Shown piece by piece: positions 18,126 to 26,512 of a DNA stretch of 64,000 nucleotides. Each line of letters starts with the position of its first letter. The first letter of the stretch is position 1. The DNA is taken from NCBI RefSeq assembly GCF_003675875.1, contig NZ_RCDI01000001.1, forward strand, positions 744,001 to 808,000. Direction: 5' to 3'. This DNA is from Halostella limicola (GTDB lineage: Archaea > Halobacteriota > Halobacteria > Halobacteriales > Natronoarchaeaceae). Under the pieces are notes generated by a model. That model did not search any database. It had not been told where the DNA came from and worked only from the letters and a program-made list of their open reading frames with translations. Position numbers and translations under genes: made by a program.

Positions 18126-18218
18126 TTCGGTGTCCAACCATTGGATGTAGCGTCCGATCGCGGACATCCGTCTCGGCGCTCGAAGCGCGATGCGACCGCG
18201 AAAAACGGCGGGCGGCGT

Positions 18219-18848
18219 CTACTCCGCTTCGACGGACGCGTCGTCGCTGCCCTCGGTCTCCTCGTCGAGGCTCTCGAGAGCGGTGACGACGTCGCGGCGG
18301 TAGTTCTCCACGGGCAGGTCGTACTGCTCGCGCGCCATGCCGACGTACTCGTAGACGCTTCCGGCGTCCTCGCCCTCGTCGCCGCCCTGGAACCGCTCGA
18401 TGCGGTCGAGCGTGCGCTCGGCCGTCTCGACGACCCAGCGGTCGCGCGTGGCGGCGTCGACGATCGAGATCGACTCGGGGCGGACGGAGACGTTGATCGA
18501 CCCGTCGTCCGTCTCGTACGTCCGGGGCTTACCGACGACGGCGACGTATTCGGGGGGTTCCAGATCCCGCAGTACGCTCGCGGCGTCGGGCTGGTACTGG
18601 CCGGCGTACATGAAGAACGTCCCCGTGGGGTCGACCACGCGGCCGCGCCAGTACTCGCTGTCCTCGCCGACGTCCTCCTTCTCGGTGACGGTCCCGACCA
18701 CGAACACGCGGTTGGCGCGCTCGCCCGTCGGGAGCAGCGCGTAGTTGGGCGCGCGCTCGTCGTCGGACTCCTTGAACGTGTAGCCTGCGTCGTTGAACTC
18801 GCTCGCGAAGGCGCGTCGGGCGACCTCGCGGGTGGGTGCGTCGCTCAT
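18219..18848 (-). CDS. rpap3: RPA-associated protein (COG3390)
   Basis: A 209-residue protein with one OB-fold domain: FVVGTVTEKEDVGEDSEYWRGRVVDPTGTFFMYAGQY, then PEYVAVVGKPRTYETDDGSINVSVRPESI, followed by an acidic helical C-terminus. This is the partner protein encoded next to replication protein A in haloarchaea; it binds single-stranded DNA together with RPA during replication and repair. The ATG lies one base after the rpa3 stop, so the pair is one operon. The C-terminal 30 residues are Asp/Glu-rich. The alternative is the rpap1 paralogue, but the size and the neighbour fit rpap3. Confidence 0.88.
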   Translation of the reverse strand: MSDAPTREVARRAFASEFNDAGYTFKESDDERAPNYALLPTGERANRVFVVGTVTEKEDVGEDSEYWRGRVVDPTGTFFMYAGQYQPDAASVLRDLEPPEYVAVVGKPRTYETDDGSINVSVRPESISIVDAATRDRWVVETAERTLDRIERFQGGDEGEDAGSVYEYVGMAREQYDLPVENYRRDVVTALESLDEETEGSDDASVEAE

Positions 18849-18849
18849 G

Positions 18850-19779
18850 TCAGATCGACCTCGCTTTGATCAGCACGTCCTCGTAATCGACCGGCCCGTC
18901 CAGCTCTTCCATCTCGTCGACCAGGACGTAGCGGCCGAACACCGGCCCCTCGACGCGGTAGTAGCGGCCGAGCGTGTCCTCGGCCATCTCGTCCGCGACG
19001 ACGGTGGTGTCCAGCGCGTCCATCGCCATGTCCTTGGCCTCTTCGAGGCTCATGCCGGTGAGGTCCTCGGTGGCGTCCTTGTCGAAGATGACCTCGTGGG
19101 CGTCGTTCCCGTCGTCGAGGACGCCCTTGATGCGGAGGTCGAACTCGCCCTCGCCCTCGCCGTGCTCCTGGCACCGGCCGTTCTGGAGGACGCGCGTGCA
19201 GTCCTCCTCGGGGCAGCGCTTGATGAGGCCGCTGCCGCTCTGGATGTCGACCAGCGCGCCCTCGACCTCGCTCGTGTCGTCGCCGACCTCGATGTCCTCG
19301 TCGAGCTCCTCGACGGTCGTCGTCCGGTTGAGCTTCACCGAGTACTGGCCCTCGTACTCGTCGGTGACGACGTTGCCCAGGCGGTACACCTGGCCTTCTT
19401 CCAGTTCCGGGAGGTCTGACTTGGCCCACTTGGTGAACTTGATCGTGCCCGTCGGGTCGCCGAGGAGCCCGACCTGCCCGACCGCGTCGCTCCGGGGGTC
19501 CCAGAGGTCGACGACCTTGGCCGTGACATCGAGCCACTGCTCGTCCGTCTCGATCTCGCCGAGGCCGACCTCCGCGTTCTCGCCGCCGCTGCCGAGGGCG
19601 TCGCGGTCCATGTCGGCCTCGTCGAGGTAGTGGTTCGTGACGCTCCGGCGCGCCTCCTCGACGGGGACTTTGTACTCGTCGACCAGCGTCGAGAGGCGGT
19701 CCTCGACGTCGTCGACGTCGATATCTAAATGGTCCGAGAACTGTTCGTGCACGTCTTCCGCGTGTTCGCGTAGCGTCAT
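18850..19779 (-). CDS. rpa3: Replication protein A, single-stranded DNA-binding subunit (RPA3-type)
   Basis: A 309-residue protein. N-terminal helices (LREHAEDVHEQFSDHLDIDVDDVEDRL) precede an OB fold (WLDVTAKVVDLWDP...VGLLGDPTGTIKFTKWAKS) and a second region with a zinc-finger motif C-x4-C-x7-C-x2-H (CPEEDC...CQEH, about residues 196-211), then an OB-like C-terminal domain (GRYYRVEGPVFGRYVLVDE). It coats single-stranded DNA in replication and repair. The ATG at 19779 was chosen because codons further upstream are Arg-rich and non-coding in style. In Haloferax the RPA3 operon has the same order, rpa3-rpap3. Confidence 0.9.
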   Translation of the reverse strand: MTLREHAEDVHEQFSDHLDIDVDDVEDRLSTLVDEYKVPVEEARRSVTNHYLDEADMDRDALGSGGENAEVGLGEIETDEQWLDVTAKVVDLWDPRSDAVGQVGLLGDPTGTIKFTKWAKSDLPELEEGQVYRLGNVVTDEYEGQYSVKLNRTTTVEELDEDIEVGDDTSEVEGALVDIQSGSGLIKRCPEEDCTRVLQNGRCQEHGEGEGEFDLRIKGVLDDGNDAHEVIFDKDATEDLTGMSLEEAKDMAMDALDTTVVADEMAEDTLGRYYRVEGPVFGRYVLVDEMEELDGPVDYEDVLIKARSI

Positions 19780-19991
19780 TGGTTGCCTCGTGTCTCCACC
19801 TTGTTTTCGTCGGGAGACAGTCTCGGCTTGGTCGGCTTGGCATAAAAACCCTCGCAGAGCGCGGCGGAAGTGGAGAGCGGCCCTGTGCTGGCGGTCTGCC
19901 GGGGACTGATAGCGTCGGCCGACCGCCGGTCCGGCGGGAGACATATGGTCCTCGCGGGCGACTATCGGGGTATGCTTCGAGGTGGTCCGGC

Positions 19992-20267
19992 GTGAGCGGC
20001 GACCGCATCTCGCGACTCATCAGGTCGACCGCTCGCAAGGCCGGCAAGCAGTTCGGTGAGGCGAAGCGCGCGTACCGCTCGGCCCGCATCCAGTACGGCT
20101 TGCCGACGGACGACGCCGGGCGCGCGAAGATCGTCTGTCGGCGCTACGCCGAGAAGCGGACGGCCACCATCGACGACCGGGGTCGGCCCGCCTGTTACGA
20201 GGGGGGCCACCCCGACTGCGAGGGCTGCGCCGAGGACGTGCGCGAGGGCCGGATCGAGACCTGGTAG
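19992..20267 (+). CDS. Conserved haloarchaeal protein, DUF7091-like
   Basis: A 91-residue protein starting with GTG at 19992. The N-terminal half is a basic amphipathic helix (RLIRSTARKAGKQFGEAKRAYRSARI); the C-terminal half has four Cys, including CEGC near residue 77, and an RYAEKR segment. The mix suggests a small nucleic-acid-binding or zinc-holding protein. It is followed by a hairpin plus T-run and converges on an SDR gene. The longer frame to 19779 overlaps the divergent rpa3 start and is not needed. Function unknown. Confidence 0.65.
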   Translation: MSGDRISRLIRSTARKAGKQFGEAKRAYRSARIQYGLPTDDAGRAKIVCRRYAEKRTATIDDRGRPACYEGGHPDCEGCAEDVREGRIETW

Positions 20268-20290
20268 CCGCGTTCTGTCGCCGTCGAGAA

Positions 20291-20310
20291 CCCGCGGGCG
20301 GGCTTTTCAG
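20291..20310 (+). terminator. Hairpin and T-run after the DUF7091-like gene
   Basis: CCCGC/GCGGG with a 2-nt loop is followed by TTTT at 20304-20307, overlapping the 3' end of the convergent SDR gene. Confidence 0.5.
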
Positions 20311-21092
20311 GAGCGCAGGCGTCCGCCGTCGACCGGCATCGCCACGCCGTTGACGAAGCTCGCGCGATCGCTCGAGAGGAACGCGACGGCGTCGCCCAGC
20401 TCCATCGGGTCGCCGATGCGGTCGAGCGGGATGTCCGACGCCCAGTCGTCCAGCCCCTCGTCGTAGCTGTCGTACTCGCCGCGGTCGAGCGCCTGCTCGA
20501 TGAGGCTCTCGATGCGGGGCGTCTCGTGTGCCCCCGGCAGGACGGCGTTGGCTCGCACGTCCGGGGCGAACTCCCGCGAGACGGTCTTGACGGTGCCGAT
20601 GACCGCCCGCCGGACCGAGTTCGAGAGGATCAGGCCGTCGATCGCCTCGCGGACGCTCGTCGACGTGATCGAGACGATAGTGCCAGCGTCGCTCTCCCGG
20701 AGGTGCGGGTACGCCTCCCGCAGCGTCCACGTGTGGCTCATCACCAGCATGTCGTAGGCGGCGTACCAGTCCTGCTCGGTCATGTCCTCGAACGCCCCGC
20801 TCGGGACGCCGCCCGCGGACGTGACGACGTGGTCGAGGCCGCCGAACGCGTCGACGGTCTCCTCGACCAGCGACTCGACGTCCGACCGGTCGGTGATGTC
20901 CGCCTGCTGGGCGCGTACGTCGCCGTCCGCGATTTCCTCGACCTCCTCGCGGGCCGCTTCGAGGCGGTCCTCGCTCCGCCCGCAGATAGTCACGTTCGCT
21001 CCCTCGCGGGCGAGCGCTTTCGCGCTCGCGAGGCCCAGTCCGCTCGAACTCGCCGTTACCAGCGCCGCGTTGCCGTCGATTCCGAGGTCCAT
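20307..21092 (-). CDS. Short-chain dehydrogenase/reductase-like protein with replaced catalytic Tyr and Lys
   Basis: A 261-residue SDR. The cofactor motif is TASSSGLGLASAKAL (residues 13-27), then CGRSEDRL, DITD, the strand motif SAGG (92-95) and a C-terminal FLSSDRASFVNGVAMPVDGG. At the active site, where classical SDRs have YxxxK, the sequence reads LSNSVRR (156-162): Leu for Tyr and Val for Lys. A related LSN..R pattern occurs in some archaeal and bacterial SDRs annotated as 3-oxoacyl-ACP reductases. It may use another proton relay or be non-catalytic. It stands alone, convergent with the DUF7091-like gene. Confidence 0.8.
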   Translation of the reverse strand: MDLGIDGNAALVTASSSGLGLASAKALAREGANVTICGRSEDRLEAAREEVEEIADGDVRAQQADITDRSDVESLVEETVDAFGGLDHVVTSAGGVPSGAFEDMTEQDWYAAYDMLVMSHTWTLREAYPHLRESDAGTIVSITSTSVREAIDGLILSNSVRRAVIGTVKTVSREFAPDVRANAVLPGAHETPRIESLIEQALDRGEYDSYDEGLDDWASDIPLDRIGDPMELGDAVAFLSSDRASFVNGVAMPVDGGRLRS

Positions 21093-21188
21093 GCGCGTGT
21101 CAACGCGGGCCGCTCACTAATCGTTCAGGGCACCGGCAGTCCGGCGCGGCGGCCGAACGAGACGCTCCCCCGGTGACGCCGACGCTCG

Positions 21189-21671
21189 CTACGGCCGCCG
21201 AACGCGGACGCTCCCCTCGGCGGTGACGCCGACGAGCAGGGCCTCGCCAACGTCGCGCCCGCTGATCGCGTCGCCCGCCTCGTCGCTTATCACCTTCATC
21301 AGGTCCGGCGCGGTGTGGTCCACCTTCACGCCGGCCTCGTCGCAGGCGTCGTACACCATCTGGGGGACGTCGTACAGGTCCGTGCCGGGGTCGACCTCGA
21401 CCTGAACCGGGGCCTTCAGCGCCTCCGCGAACGCCACCGTCTCGCGGGCCTTCTCGACGTTCGTCCGGGCGCTGGCCTCGACGCTCGAGACGTTCGCCCG
21501 CGAGGTGCCGAGCATCTCCGCGATGGTGGACTGAGGGACACCCCGCTGACGCAGGGCGAGCACCTCCGCCTGCCGCCGCGTCAGCACTCCCTCCTCCGGG
21601 TCGAAGCCGACCCGGTCGAGTAGCTCCTCGACGTCCTCCTCGGTCACCGGCGCGTCGTCGCGGTCGCTCAT
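21189..21671 (-). CDS. Tfx-family DNA-binding protein
   Basis: A 160-residue protein. The N-terminal helix-turn-helix reads LTRRQAEVLALRQRGVPQSTIAEMLGTSRANVSSVEASARTNVEKARETV, the signature of the Tfx family, named from a Methanothermobacter regulator that binds DNA downstream of a molybdenum formyl-dehydrogenase promoter. The C-terminal domain (VEVDPGTDLYDVPQMVYDACDEAGVKV) is the small alpha/beta domain typical of the family. Start chosen at the ATG at 21671. It is 73 bp downstream of a TRAM-protein gene on the same strand. Target genes here are unknown. Confidence 0.87.
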   Translation of the reverse strand: MSDRDDAPVTEEDVEELLDRVGFDPEEGVLTRRQAEVLALRQRGVPQSTIAEMLGTSRANVSSVEASARTNVEKARETVAFAEALKAPVQVEVDPGTDLYDVPQMVYDACDEAGVKVDHTAPDLMKVISDEAGDAISGRDVGEALLVGVTAEGSVRVRRP

Positions 21672-21744
21672 CGCTCGCCGATACGAACCCGAACGCGAAA
21701 AACTGTCGGGACTGTCCATCCCCGAGCGCGGCCCGAACGGCCGG

Positions 21745-22221
21745 TCAGGATCCCCAGAAGTTGTCGCGGCTGCCGAGGCGCTCGCGGTCGGGCCCGCGTC
21801 GCCCGCCGTCGTCCTCCTCGTCAGCATCGGCGTCGGCCGTCGCGGCGTCGTCGCCGGTCTCCTCCTCGGTCTCCTCCTCGTCCGCGTCCATCGGGAGACG
21901 CTCGACCTCCTCGGCGCGGGCGTGGTTGGAGTGGACGTTGGTGATCTTCACCTTCGCGCGGGACTCCGGGAGCACGCCGTCGACGAGGACGATGAAGCCG
22001 TCCTCGGTGCGGCCGACGCCCGCGCCGCTCTCGTGGATGTCCGTGACGTCCACGACGAGTTCCTCCTGGGGCTTCACCGGCTGGGTCTTCAGGTCGTCTA
22101 TCGGCTGGCTGTAGTGGTTGCACCACTCCTTGCCGCCGCGGTCGCCGTAGTGCTGACACCCCATTCCCTCGATCCGCTCGGAGAAACTGGGGCAGTCGTC
22201 GGCGAGTGGACAGTCCGCCAT
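21745..22221 (-). CDS. TRAM-domain RNA-binding protein with N-terminal Cys cluster
   Basis: A 158-residue protein. Residues 1-40 hold a Cys-rich region (C4, C10, C22 and a WCNHY motif) that may bind zinc or an iron-sulfur cluster. Residues 52-108 form a TRAM domain: EELVVDVTDIHESGAGVGRTEDGFIVLVDG then SRAKVKITNVHSNHARAEEV. The last 45 residues are acidic and disordered. TRAM domains bind RNA, and in archaea single-TRAM proteins act as RNA chaperones. The fused Cys cluster suggests a more specific job. It lies upstream of the Tfx-family gene on the same strand. Confidence 0.82.
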   Translation of the reverse strand: MADCPLADDCPSFSERIEGMGCQHYGDRGGKEWCNHYSQPIDDLKTQPVKPQEELVVDVTDIHESGAGVGRTEDGFIVLVDGVLPESRAKVKITNVHSNHARAEEVERLPMDADEEETEEETGDDAATADADADEEDDGGRRGPDRERLGSRDNFWGS

Positions 22222-22312
22222 GCCACACGCTATTCTGCCGGGCGATTAAACGCTTGCGCTTGTCGGAGCGCCCGTCGCAACGCTTTTTCCCGCCCGCGCC
22301 AACCCGCAGACG

Positions 22313-22909
22313 ATGACCCGTCGCGTCCCCGAACTCGGGCTGCTGGTCGGCCTCGTCCTCGCCGGGAGCTTCGTCGCGGCCGTCGTCGCGCTCGAACCGG
22401 GCTTTCTCGCCGAGGCCGAGAGCCTGCTGATGACGGTCGCGATCGCGCTCGTCATCCTGTACCCCTTCGCCGCGTTCGCCGTCCTCCGGATGGACGACCC
22501 GACGTGGCTCCTGCCCCCAGATCCCCTGCTCGGGACCGCGCTCGTCGCCGCCGCGGCGGTCGGCCTCCTCGGCGCGCCCGCCGGCCCCGCGCTGGCGCTC
22601 GCCGTCGCCGTCTTCCTCGCCCTGCCGCCGGCAATCTACAACGCGGGTCACGGCGGCCGCCTGCGATCGCTGCCGGCGCTGCCGGCGCTCGCCGGCTCCG
22701 CCCTCGCCGCGGTCGGCGTCTTCGGCCTCGGCGCGGCCGCCGGCGCGAACGTCTTTCTCTACGGCCTCGTCGCCTCCGCGGTGCTGCTGCTCGGCGGCGC
22801 GTACTACACCTCGCGCGTGCCGGGCCGCCGGGCCGAGCGCCGCGCCGGGGCGGTCGTGTCGGCGGCCATCGTGGCGTGTCTCGCCGAGTACGTCCTGCTC
22901 TCCGGCTGA
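22313..22909 (+). CDS. Haloarchaeal multi-pass membrane protein of unknown function
   Basis: A 198-residue hydrophobic protein with about six membrane helices, rich in Ala, Leu and Val, with short polar loops (LRMDDPTWLLPPDP; YNAGHGGRLRS; RVPGRRAERR). No family motif seen. The ATG at 22313 lies at the end of a divergent 90-bp spacer with the TRAM gene. It nearly touches the convergent membrane gene that follows (3-bp gap between stops). Confidence 0.6.
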   Translation: MTRRVPELGLLVGLVLAGSFVAAVVALEPGFLAEAESLLMTVAIALVILYPFAAFAVLRMDDPTWLLPPDPLLGTALVAAAAVGLLGAPAGPALALAVAVFLALPPAIYNAGHGGRLRSLPALPALAGSALAAVGVFGLGAAAGANVFLYGLVASAVLLLGGAYYTSRVPGRRAERRAGAVVSAAIVACLAEYVLLSG

Positions 22910-22912
22910 CTC

Positions 22913-23710
22913 TCACTCGTCCTCGACCACGACGACGATCCGGGGCTCGTCGGTCGATTCCGGACACGACTCGGCCCGCTCGACGGGTATCGTGCCGTTG
23001 TCGACCGCCGCCCGCTCCTCGGTCTCCAGCCAGATCCACGCCTCGGCGGTCACCGTCTCCCCGGCCCCGACGCTGTCGGGCACCGACCACTCCTCGGCGC
23101 TCCGTCGGTAGTCGACCGGCCGGTCCCGCCGGTCGGGCGCGTAGACGCAGGCCGTTGCCCGCGGGAAGTCCGCCGACTCCCGGAAGACGAACTCGTTCTC
23201 GGCCGTGACCGTCCCGACCCTGACTTCGTAGTCGCCGGCGTTCGCGCTCTCGGCCGCCGTGAACCCGTACGCCACGCCCCCGACCAGCAGGTCGGCGGTG
23301 ACGAAGACGGCCGCCACCACGAGCAGGACGAGGGCGACCCGCTTCGCGGTGCCCGCCTCGACCCGGAGGCCGCGCTCCCGGTGGAGGTAGCCGAGGCCGA
23401 CGAACAGGACCGACGACGCCGCCAGCGCGAGGAAGATCCCGGTGTCGCCGACGTCGAACCGGGAGACGACGTAGCCGACGAACGCGACGTACGTCGCGGC
23501 TGACAGCACGTACAGCACCGCGTCCAGACCGGCCCGCCGAACCGCGCTCGCGGCGACGAACAGCCCGACGAACAGGACGGGGAGCAACGCGGCCTTCACC
23601 GTCAGCGAGAGGTCGAAGACCAGATCGCGGGCGAAGTAGATGAGCGCGCCGATGCCGAACAGCACCCCGACCGCGTACAGCACTTTCGAGCTGTCGAACT
23701 CGAACTTCAT
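22913..23710 (-). CDS. Membrane protein with C-terminal extracytoplasmic domain, unknown function
   Basis: A 265-residue protein with about five hydrophobic helices in residues 13-165, then a beta-rich soluble domain of about 90 residues (YEVRVGTVTAENEFVFRESADFPRA..., WIWLETEERAAVDNGTIPV) with two Cys that could pair outside the cell. No recognised motif. It faces the preceding membrane gene tail to tail. Upstream, an AT-richer stretch around 23740-23780 probably holds its promoter. Confidence 0.6.
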   Translation of the reverse strand: MKFEFDSSKVLYAVGVLFGIGALIYFARDLVFDLSLTVKAALLPVLFVGLFVAASAVRRAGLDAVLYVLSAATYVAFVGYVVSRFDVGDTGIFLALAASSVLFVGLGYLHRERGLRVEAGTAKRVALVLLVVAAVFVTADLLVGGVAYGFTAAESANAGDYEVRVGTVTAENEFVFRESADFPRATACVYAPDRRDRPVDYRRSAEEWSVPDSVGAGETVTAEAWIWLETEERAAVDNGTIPVERAESCPESTDEPRIVVVVEDE

Positions 23711-23828
23711 CGCCGCCTCCGCCGGGAGATGTGACGTATCGCCATATAGCGTAACCGACTGTCCGGTGTGAAATAAAACGATAGGGAGCGTCCGGTCGCG
23801 GCATCGCGGCCGCCGGGCGTCTCCCCGT

Positions 23829-24179
23829 TCAGGCGTCCACGTCCAGACCGACCTGGTTCTCGTCGGCGTCCTCGGCCTCCGCGAACACGTACGTCAGGAA
23901 CAGGTCGTCGCCGTCGTCGTCCGTGCCGCTGAACCGGACCGTCTCCCGGTCGTCGGTCTCGAACTCGTACGAGTCCGCCTGGATCAGCACCTGGTCGAGC
24001 TCCGCGTCGCCGGGCACGTAGACGGCCTCGTCCTCCTCCGGCGCGACGGCGCTTTCGAGGGTGTACGTCAGCGTGACCTCGTCGCCGTCGAGCGCGCCCG
24101 TGAACGTCGCCTCGTACTGGTCGACGCTCTCCAGTTCGTCGAACGTGACGTCGCCTATCGTGGGGTCGTCGGTGGCCAT
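23829..24179 (-). CDS. Acidic conserved hypothetical protein
   Basis: A 116-residue very acidic protein with alternating hydrophobic residues that read as a small beta sandwich or barrel (TFTGALDGDEVTLTYTLESAV, VLIQADSYEFETDDRETVRFSGTDDDGDDLFLTYVFAEA). The ATG at 24179 is preferred because the upstream part of the frame is Arg-rich and not haloarchaeal in style. Downstream of, and probably independent from, the radical SAM gene on the same strand. Function unknown. Confidence 0.6.
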   Translation of the reverse strand: MATDDPTIGDVTFDELESVDQYEATFTGALDGDEVTLTYTLESAVAPEEDEAVYVPGDAELDQVLIQADSYEFETDDRETVRFSGTDDDGDDLFLTYVFAEAEDADENQVGLDVDA

Positions 24180-24234
24180 GTGCGCGCTACGACGGCCAGT
24201 CACTTCAAGACGAGTCGCTCGTTTCGCCCGCGGT

Positions 24235-25227
24235 CTACGCCAGCGGCGTCCGCTCGACCACGGTCCCGTCGACGGTCGGGTACTGCTCGACGATCTCGCC
24301 CTCCTCCACGTCGCCCTCCTCAACCATCTCCTCGAGGAGCCACCAGGCGAGTTCCACGTGGTCGGACTTGACGGAGTAGAACTCCTCGGGGACGCCCAGC
24401 TTCTCCAGGCGTTCCTCGGTCTCCCAGGTCTTGCCGTAGACGATGGTGCCGTCGTCGGTCACCTCGTCGAACTCCCGGCGGATGTTGCGGGCCATCCGCT
24501 TCATGCGGTTGCGGTGCTGGGCGGCGTCCTTGAAGACGCTGGTGCAGAAGTAGACGCGCTCATGGTCGCCCATCGCGTCTAAGATCTCCTTCGAGCCGTC
24601 GACGGCGCTCATGTGGCCGTCCTGCAGTTCGTACCCCTTCTCCTGCATCCGCCGGTAGTTCCCGTCGGACATCTCGAACTCGTTGACGTTGCAGAAGTCG
24701 GCCGCGCCCTCGTCGAGGAACTCCAGGAACTCCTCCTCGGCGCGGATGCCCGGGATCTCGAACGCGGGCGTCAGGCCTTCCTCGCGGGCGATGTAGAGGA
24801 TCTCCTCCCACTCGGTGCCGTGCATGTCGCCCCAGAGCTCCAGCGGCGGGTGGAACCGGATCTCGTCGAGCCCGGCCTCCGAGAGGCGGCGCATGTTCTC
24901 GCGGCCGCCGGTGATGCCCGTGTAGAGGTGGGTGTGGTGGTCCTCGCCGAACTCCTCTTTCAGCAGCGAGAGGTAGTGGCAGGTGCGGTCCATCGCCTCC
25001 TGCGGTTCGCCGCCGGTGATGGAGGTGCCCAGCGCGTCCATGCGCTTTGCCTCCTGGATGACGTCCTCGTCGGACTCGACCTTCCGCTCGTTGGCGTACA
25101 CGTCCGTGACGTTCTTGCGGTTCTCGCCGAGCGGGCAGTAAAAGCAGTCGCGCTGGTCGCAGTACCCGTAGACGAACATGACCATCTTGCCGCCTTTGGC
25201 GCACTGCTCGCAGCCCTTCGAGATCAT
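24235..25227 (-). CDS. Radical SAM protein, COG2108-like, with CX4CX2C cluster motif
   Basis: A 330-residue enzyme. The iron-sulfur motif is C23-x4-C28-x2-C31 followed by P (GYCDQRDCFYCP), one residue longer in the first spacer than the usual CX3CX2C. An extra CEQC pair sits at residues 6-9. Later motifs are typical of the radical SAM barrel: SITGGEP near residue 69, HLYTGITGG, ELWGDMHG and FEIPGI. The C-terminal third (about 230-330) is an added domain. COG2108 proteins are widespread in archaea and not characterised. The gene is divergent from the DUF373 gene. Confidence 0.8.
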   Translation of the reverse strand: MISKGCEQCAKGGKMVMFVYGYCDQRDCFYCPLGENRKNVTDVYANERKVESDEDVIQEAKRMDALGTSITGGEPQEAMDRTCHYLSLLKEEFGEDHHTHLYTGITGGRENMRRLSEAGLDEIRFHPPLELWGDMHGTEWEEILYIAREEGLTPAFEIPGIRAEEEFLEFLDEGAADFCNVNEFEMSDGNYRRMQEKGYELQDGHMSAVDGSKEILDAMGDHERVYFCTSVFKDAAQHRNRMKRMARNIRREFDEVTDDGTIVYGKTWETEERLEKLGVPEEFYSVKSDHVELAWWLLEEMVEEGDVEEGEIVEQYPTVDGTVVERTPLA

Positions 25228-25379
25228 TCGTTACCTCCCCTACCCGCTCAGGCGGCAAAAAGCGTGCGAATCGCGGCCGCCGGTCCGTGCGACGTCGTAC
25301 CAGTGGAGGGCGGAACCGGGACGGCGGGGACGACGCCGCGGGCGAGCGCCGGCGGTCGCGCCCGACTCTCCAGAAAAGT

Positions 25380-25387
25380 GTTATACC
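25380..25387 (+). promoter_or_regulatory. TATA element of the DUF373 gene
   Basis: GTTATACC lies 22-29 nt before the ATG at 25409, the spacing of a leaderless haloarchaeal transcript. Confidence 0.55.
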
Positions 25388-25408
25388 GCCCACTCCTACC
25401 CTCACTCG

Positions 25409-26512
25409 ATGCTGCTGGTGCTCTGTGTCGACCTCGACGACGACCTCGGGCGCAAGACGGCCGTCGACACGCCGGTCGTCGGCCGGGACGCCGTCGAGGA
25501 GGCGGCCGTCGCGCTCGCGACCGTGGACCCCGAGGACAGCGACGTCAACGTGCTGTTCCAGGGGTTGCACATCGCCAAGGAGATCGACGACGAGCAGGTG
25601 ACCGTCGCCGCGGTGACCGGCAACGACGGCGGCGACGTGAGCGCGAACCGCGAGGTCGGCGAAGAGGTCGACGAGGTGCTCGCCAGCCTCAGCACCGGCG
25701 AGGGCGTCACCGCTCTCGTCGTCACCGACGGCGCGCAGGACGAGAGCGTCGTCCCCGTCATCCGATCGCGGGTCACCATCGACGGCGTCCGGCGGGTCGT
25801 CGTCCGGCAGGCCCAGGACCTGGAGTCGGTGTACTACACGATGAAGCAGGTGCTGAACGACCCGGAGACGCGCGGGACGGTGCTCGTGCCGCTGGGTATC
25901 CTCCTGCTCATCTACCCGCTCGCGGTCATCGCCAGCTTCCTCGAACTCCCCGGCGGCGCGGTGTTCGGCATCATCTCGGCGATGCTCGGCCTCTATCTCC
26001 TCTCGCGCGGCCTGGGGCTGATGGAGACCGTCGACTCGGTCGTCGGTCGGGCGCGAAACAGCCTCTACGCGGGTCGGGTGACGATCATCACCTACCTCGT
26101 CGCCGCCGCGCTGCTCGTCATCGGCGGGGTCAGCGGCCTGAACCAGCTGGAGGCGATGCAGGCGGACGCGGCGGGGGCGCTCGGCGCGCTGGAGATCGTC
26201 GCGGCGCTCGTCCACGGCGCCGTCCAGTGGTTCGCCGCGGCCGGCGTCACCACGAGCCTCGGCCAGATCACCGACGAGTACCTCGCGGACCGCCTGCAGT
26301 GGCGGTACCTGAACGCCCCCTTCTACGTCCTCTCGATCGCGGTCGTGCTCCACGGCGTCAGCGCCTACTTCCTCGATCTCGCCGACCTGTCCTACCTCGC
26401 GATGGCGCTGACCGGCGGGACGCTGCTGGGGCTTGTCAGCACGCTGGCGTTCGCCGTCGCGGAATCGCGGTACCCCCGCGACGCGGACCGCGACGGGAGC
26501 GAGGCGGTCTAA
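25409..26512 (+). CDS. DUF373 family membrane protein
   Basis: A 367-residue archaeal membrane protein. The soluble N-terminal domain (residues 1-150) has the family opening LLVLCVDLDDDLGRKT, then a VAAVTGN segment and ALVVTDGAQDESVVPVIRSR. The C-terminal half carries about six helices (LVPLGILLLIYPLAVI, FGIISAMLGLYLLSRGLGL, ITYLVAAALLVIGGV and so on). Length and order match DUF373, found in almost all Euryarchaeota with no known role. I chose the ATG at 25409, close behind a TATA box; the longer frame is non-coding in style. Its stop overlaps the convergent prenyl synthase by 4 bp. Confidence 0.88.
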   Translation: MLLVLCVDLDDDLGRKTAVDTPVVGRDAVEEAAVALATVDPEDSDVNVLFQGLHIAKEIDDEQVTVAAVTGNDGGDVSANREVGEEVDEVLASLSTGEGVTALVVTDGAQDESVVPVIRSRVTIDGVRRVVVRQAQDLESVYYTMKQVLNDPETRGTVLVPLGILLLIYPLAVIASFLELPGGAVFGIISAMLGLYLLSRGLGLMETVDSVVGRARNSLYAGRVTIITYLVAAALLVIGGVSGLNQLEAMQADAAGALGALEIVAALVHGAVQWFAAAGVTTSLGQITDEYLADRLQWRYLNAPFYVLSIAVVLHGVSAYFLDLADLSYLAMALTGGTLLGLVSTLAFAVAESRYPRDADRDGSEAV

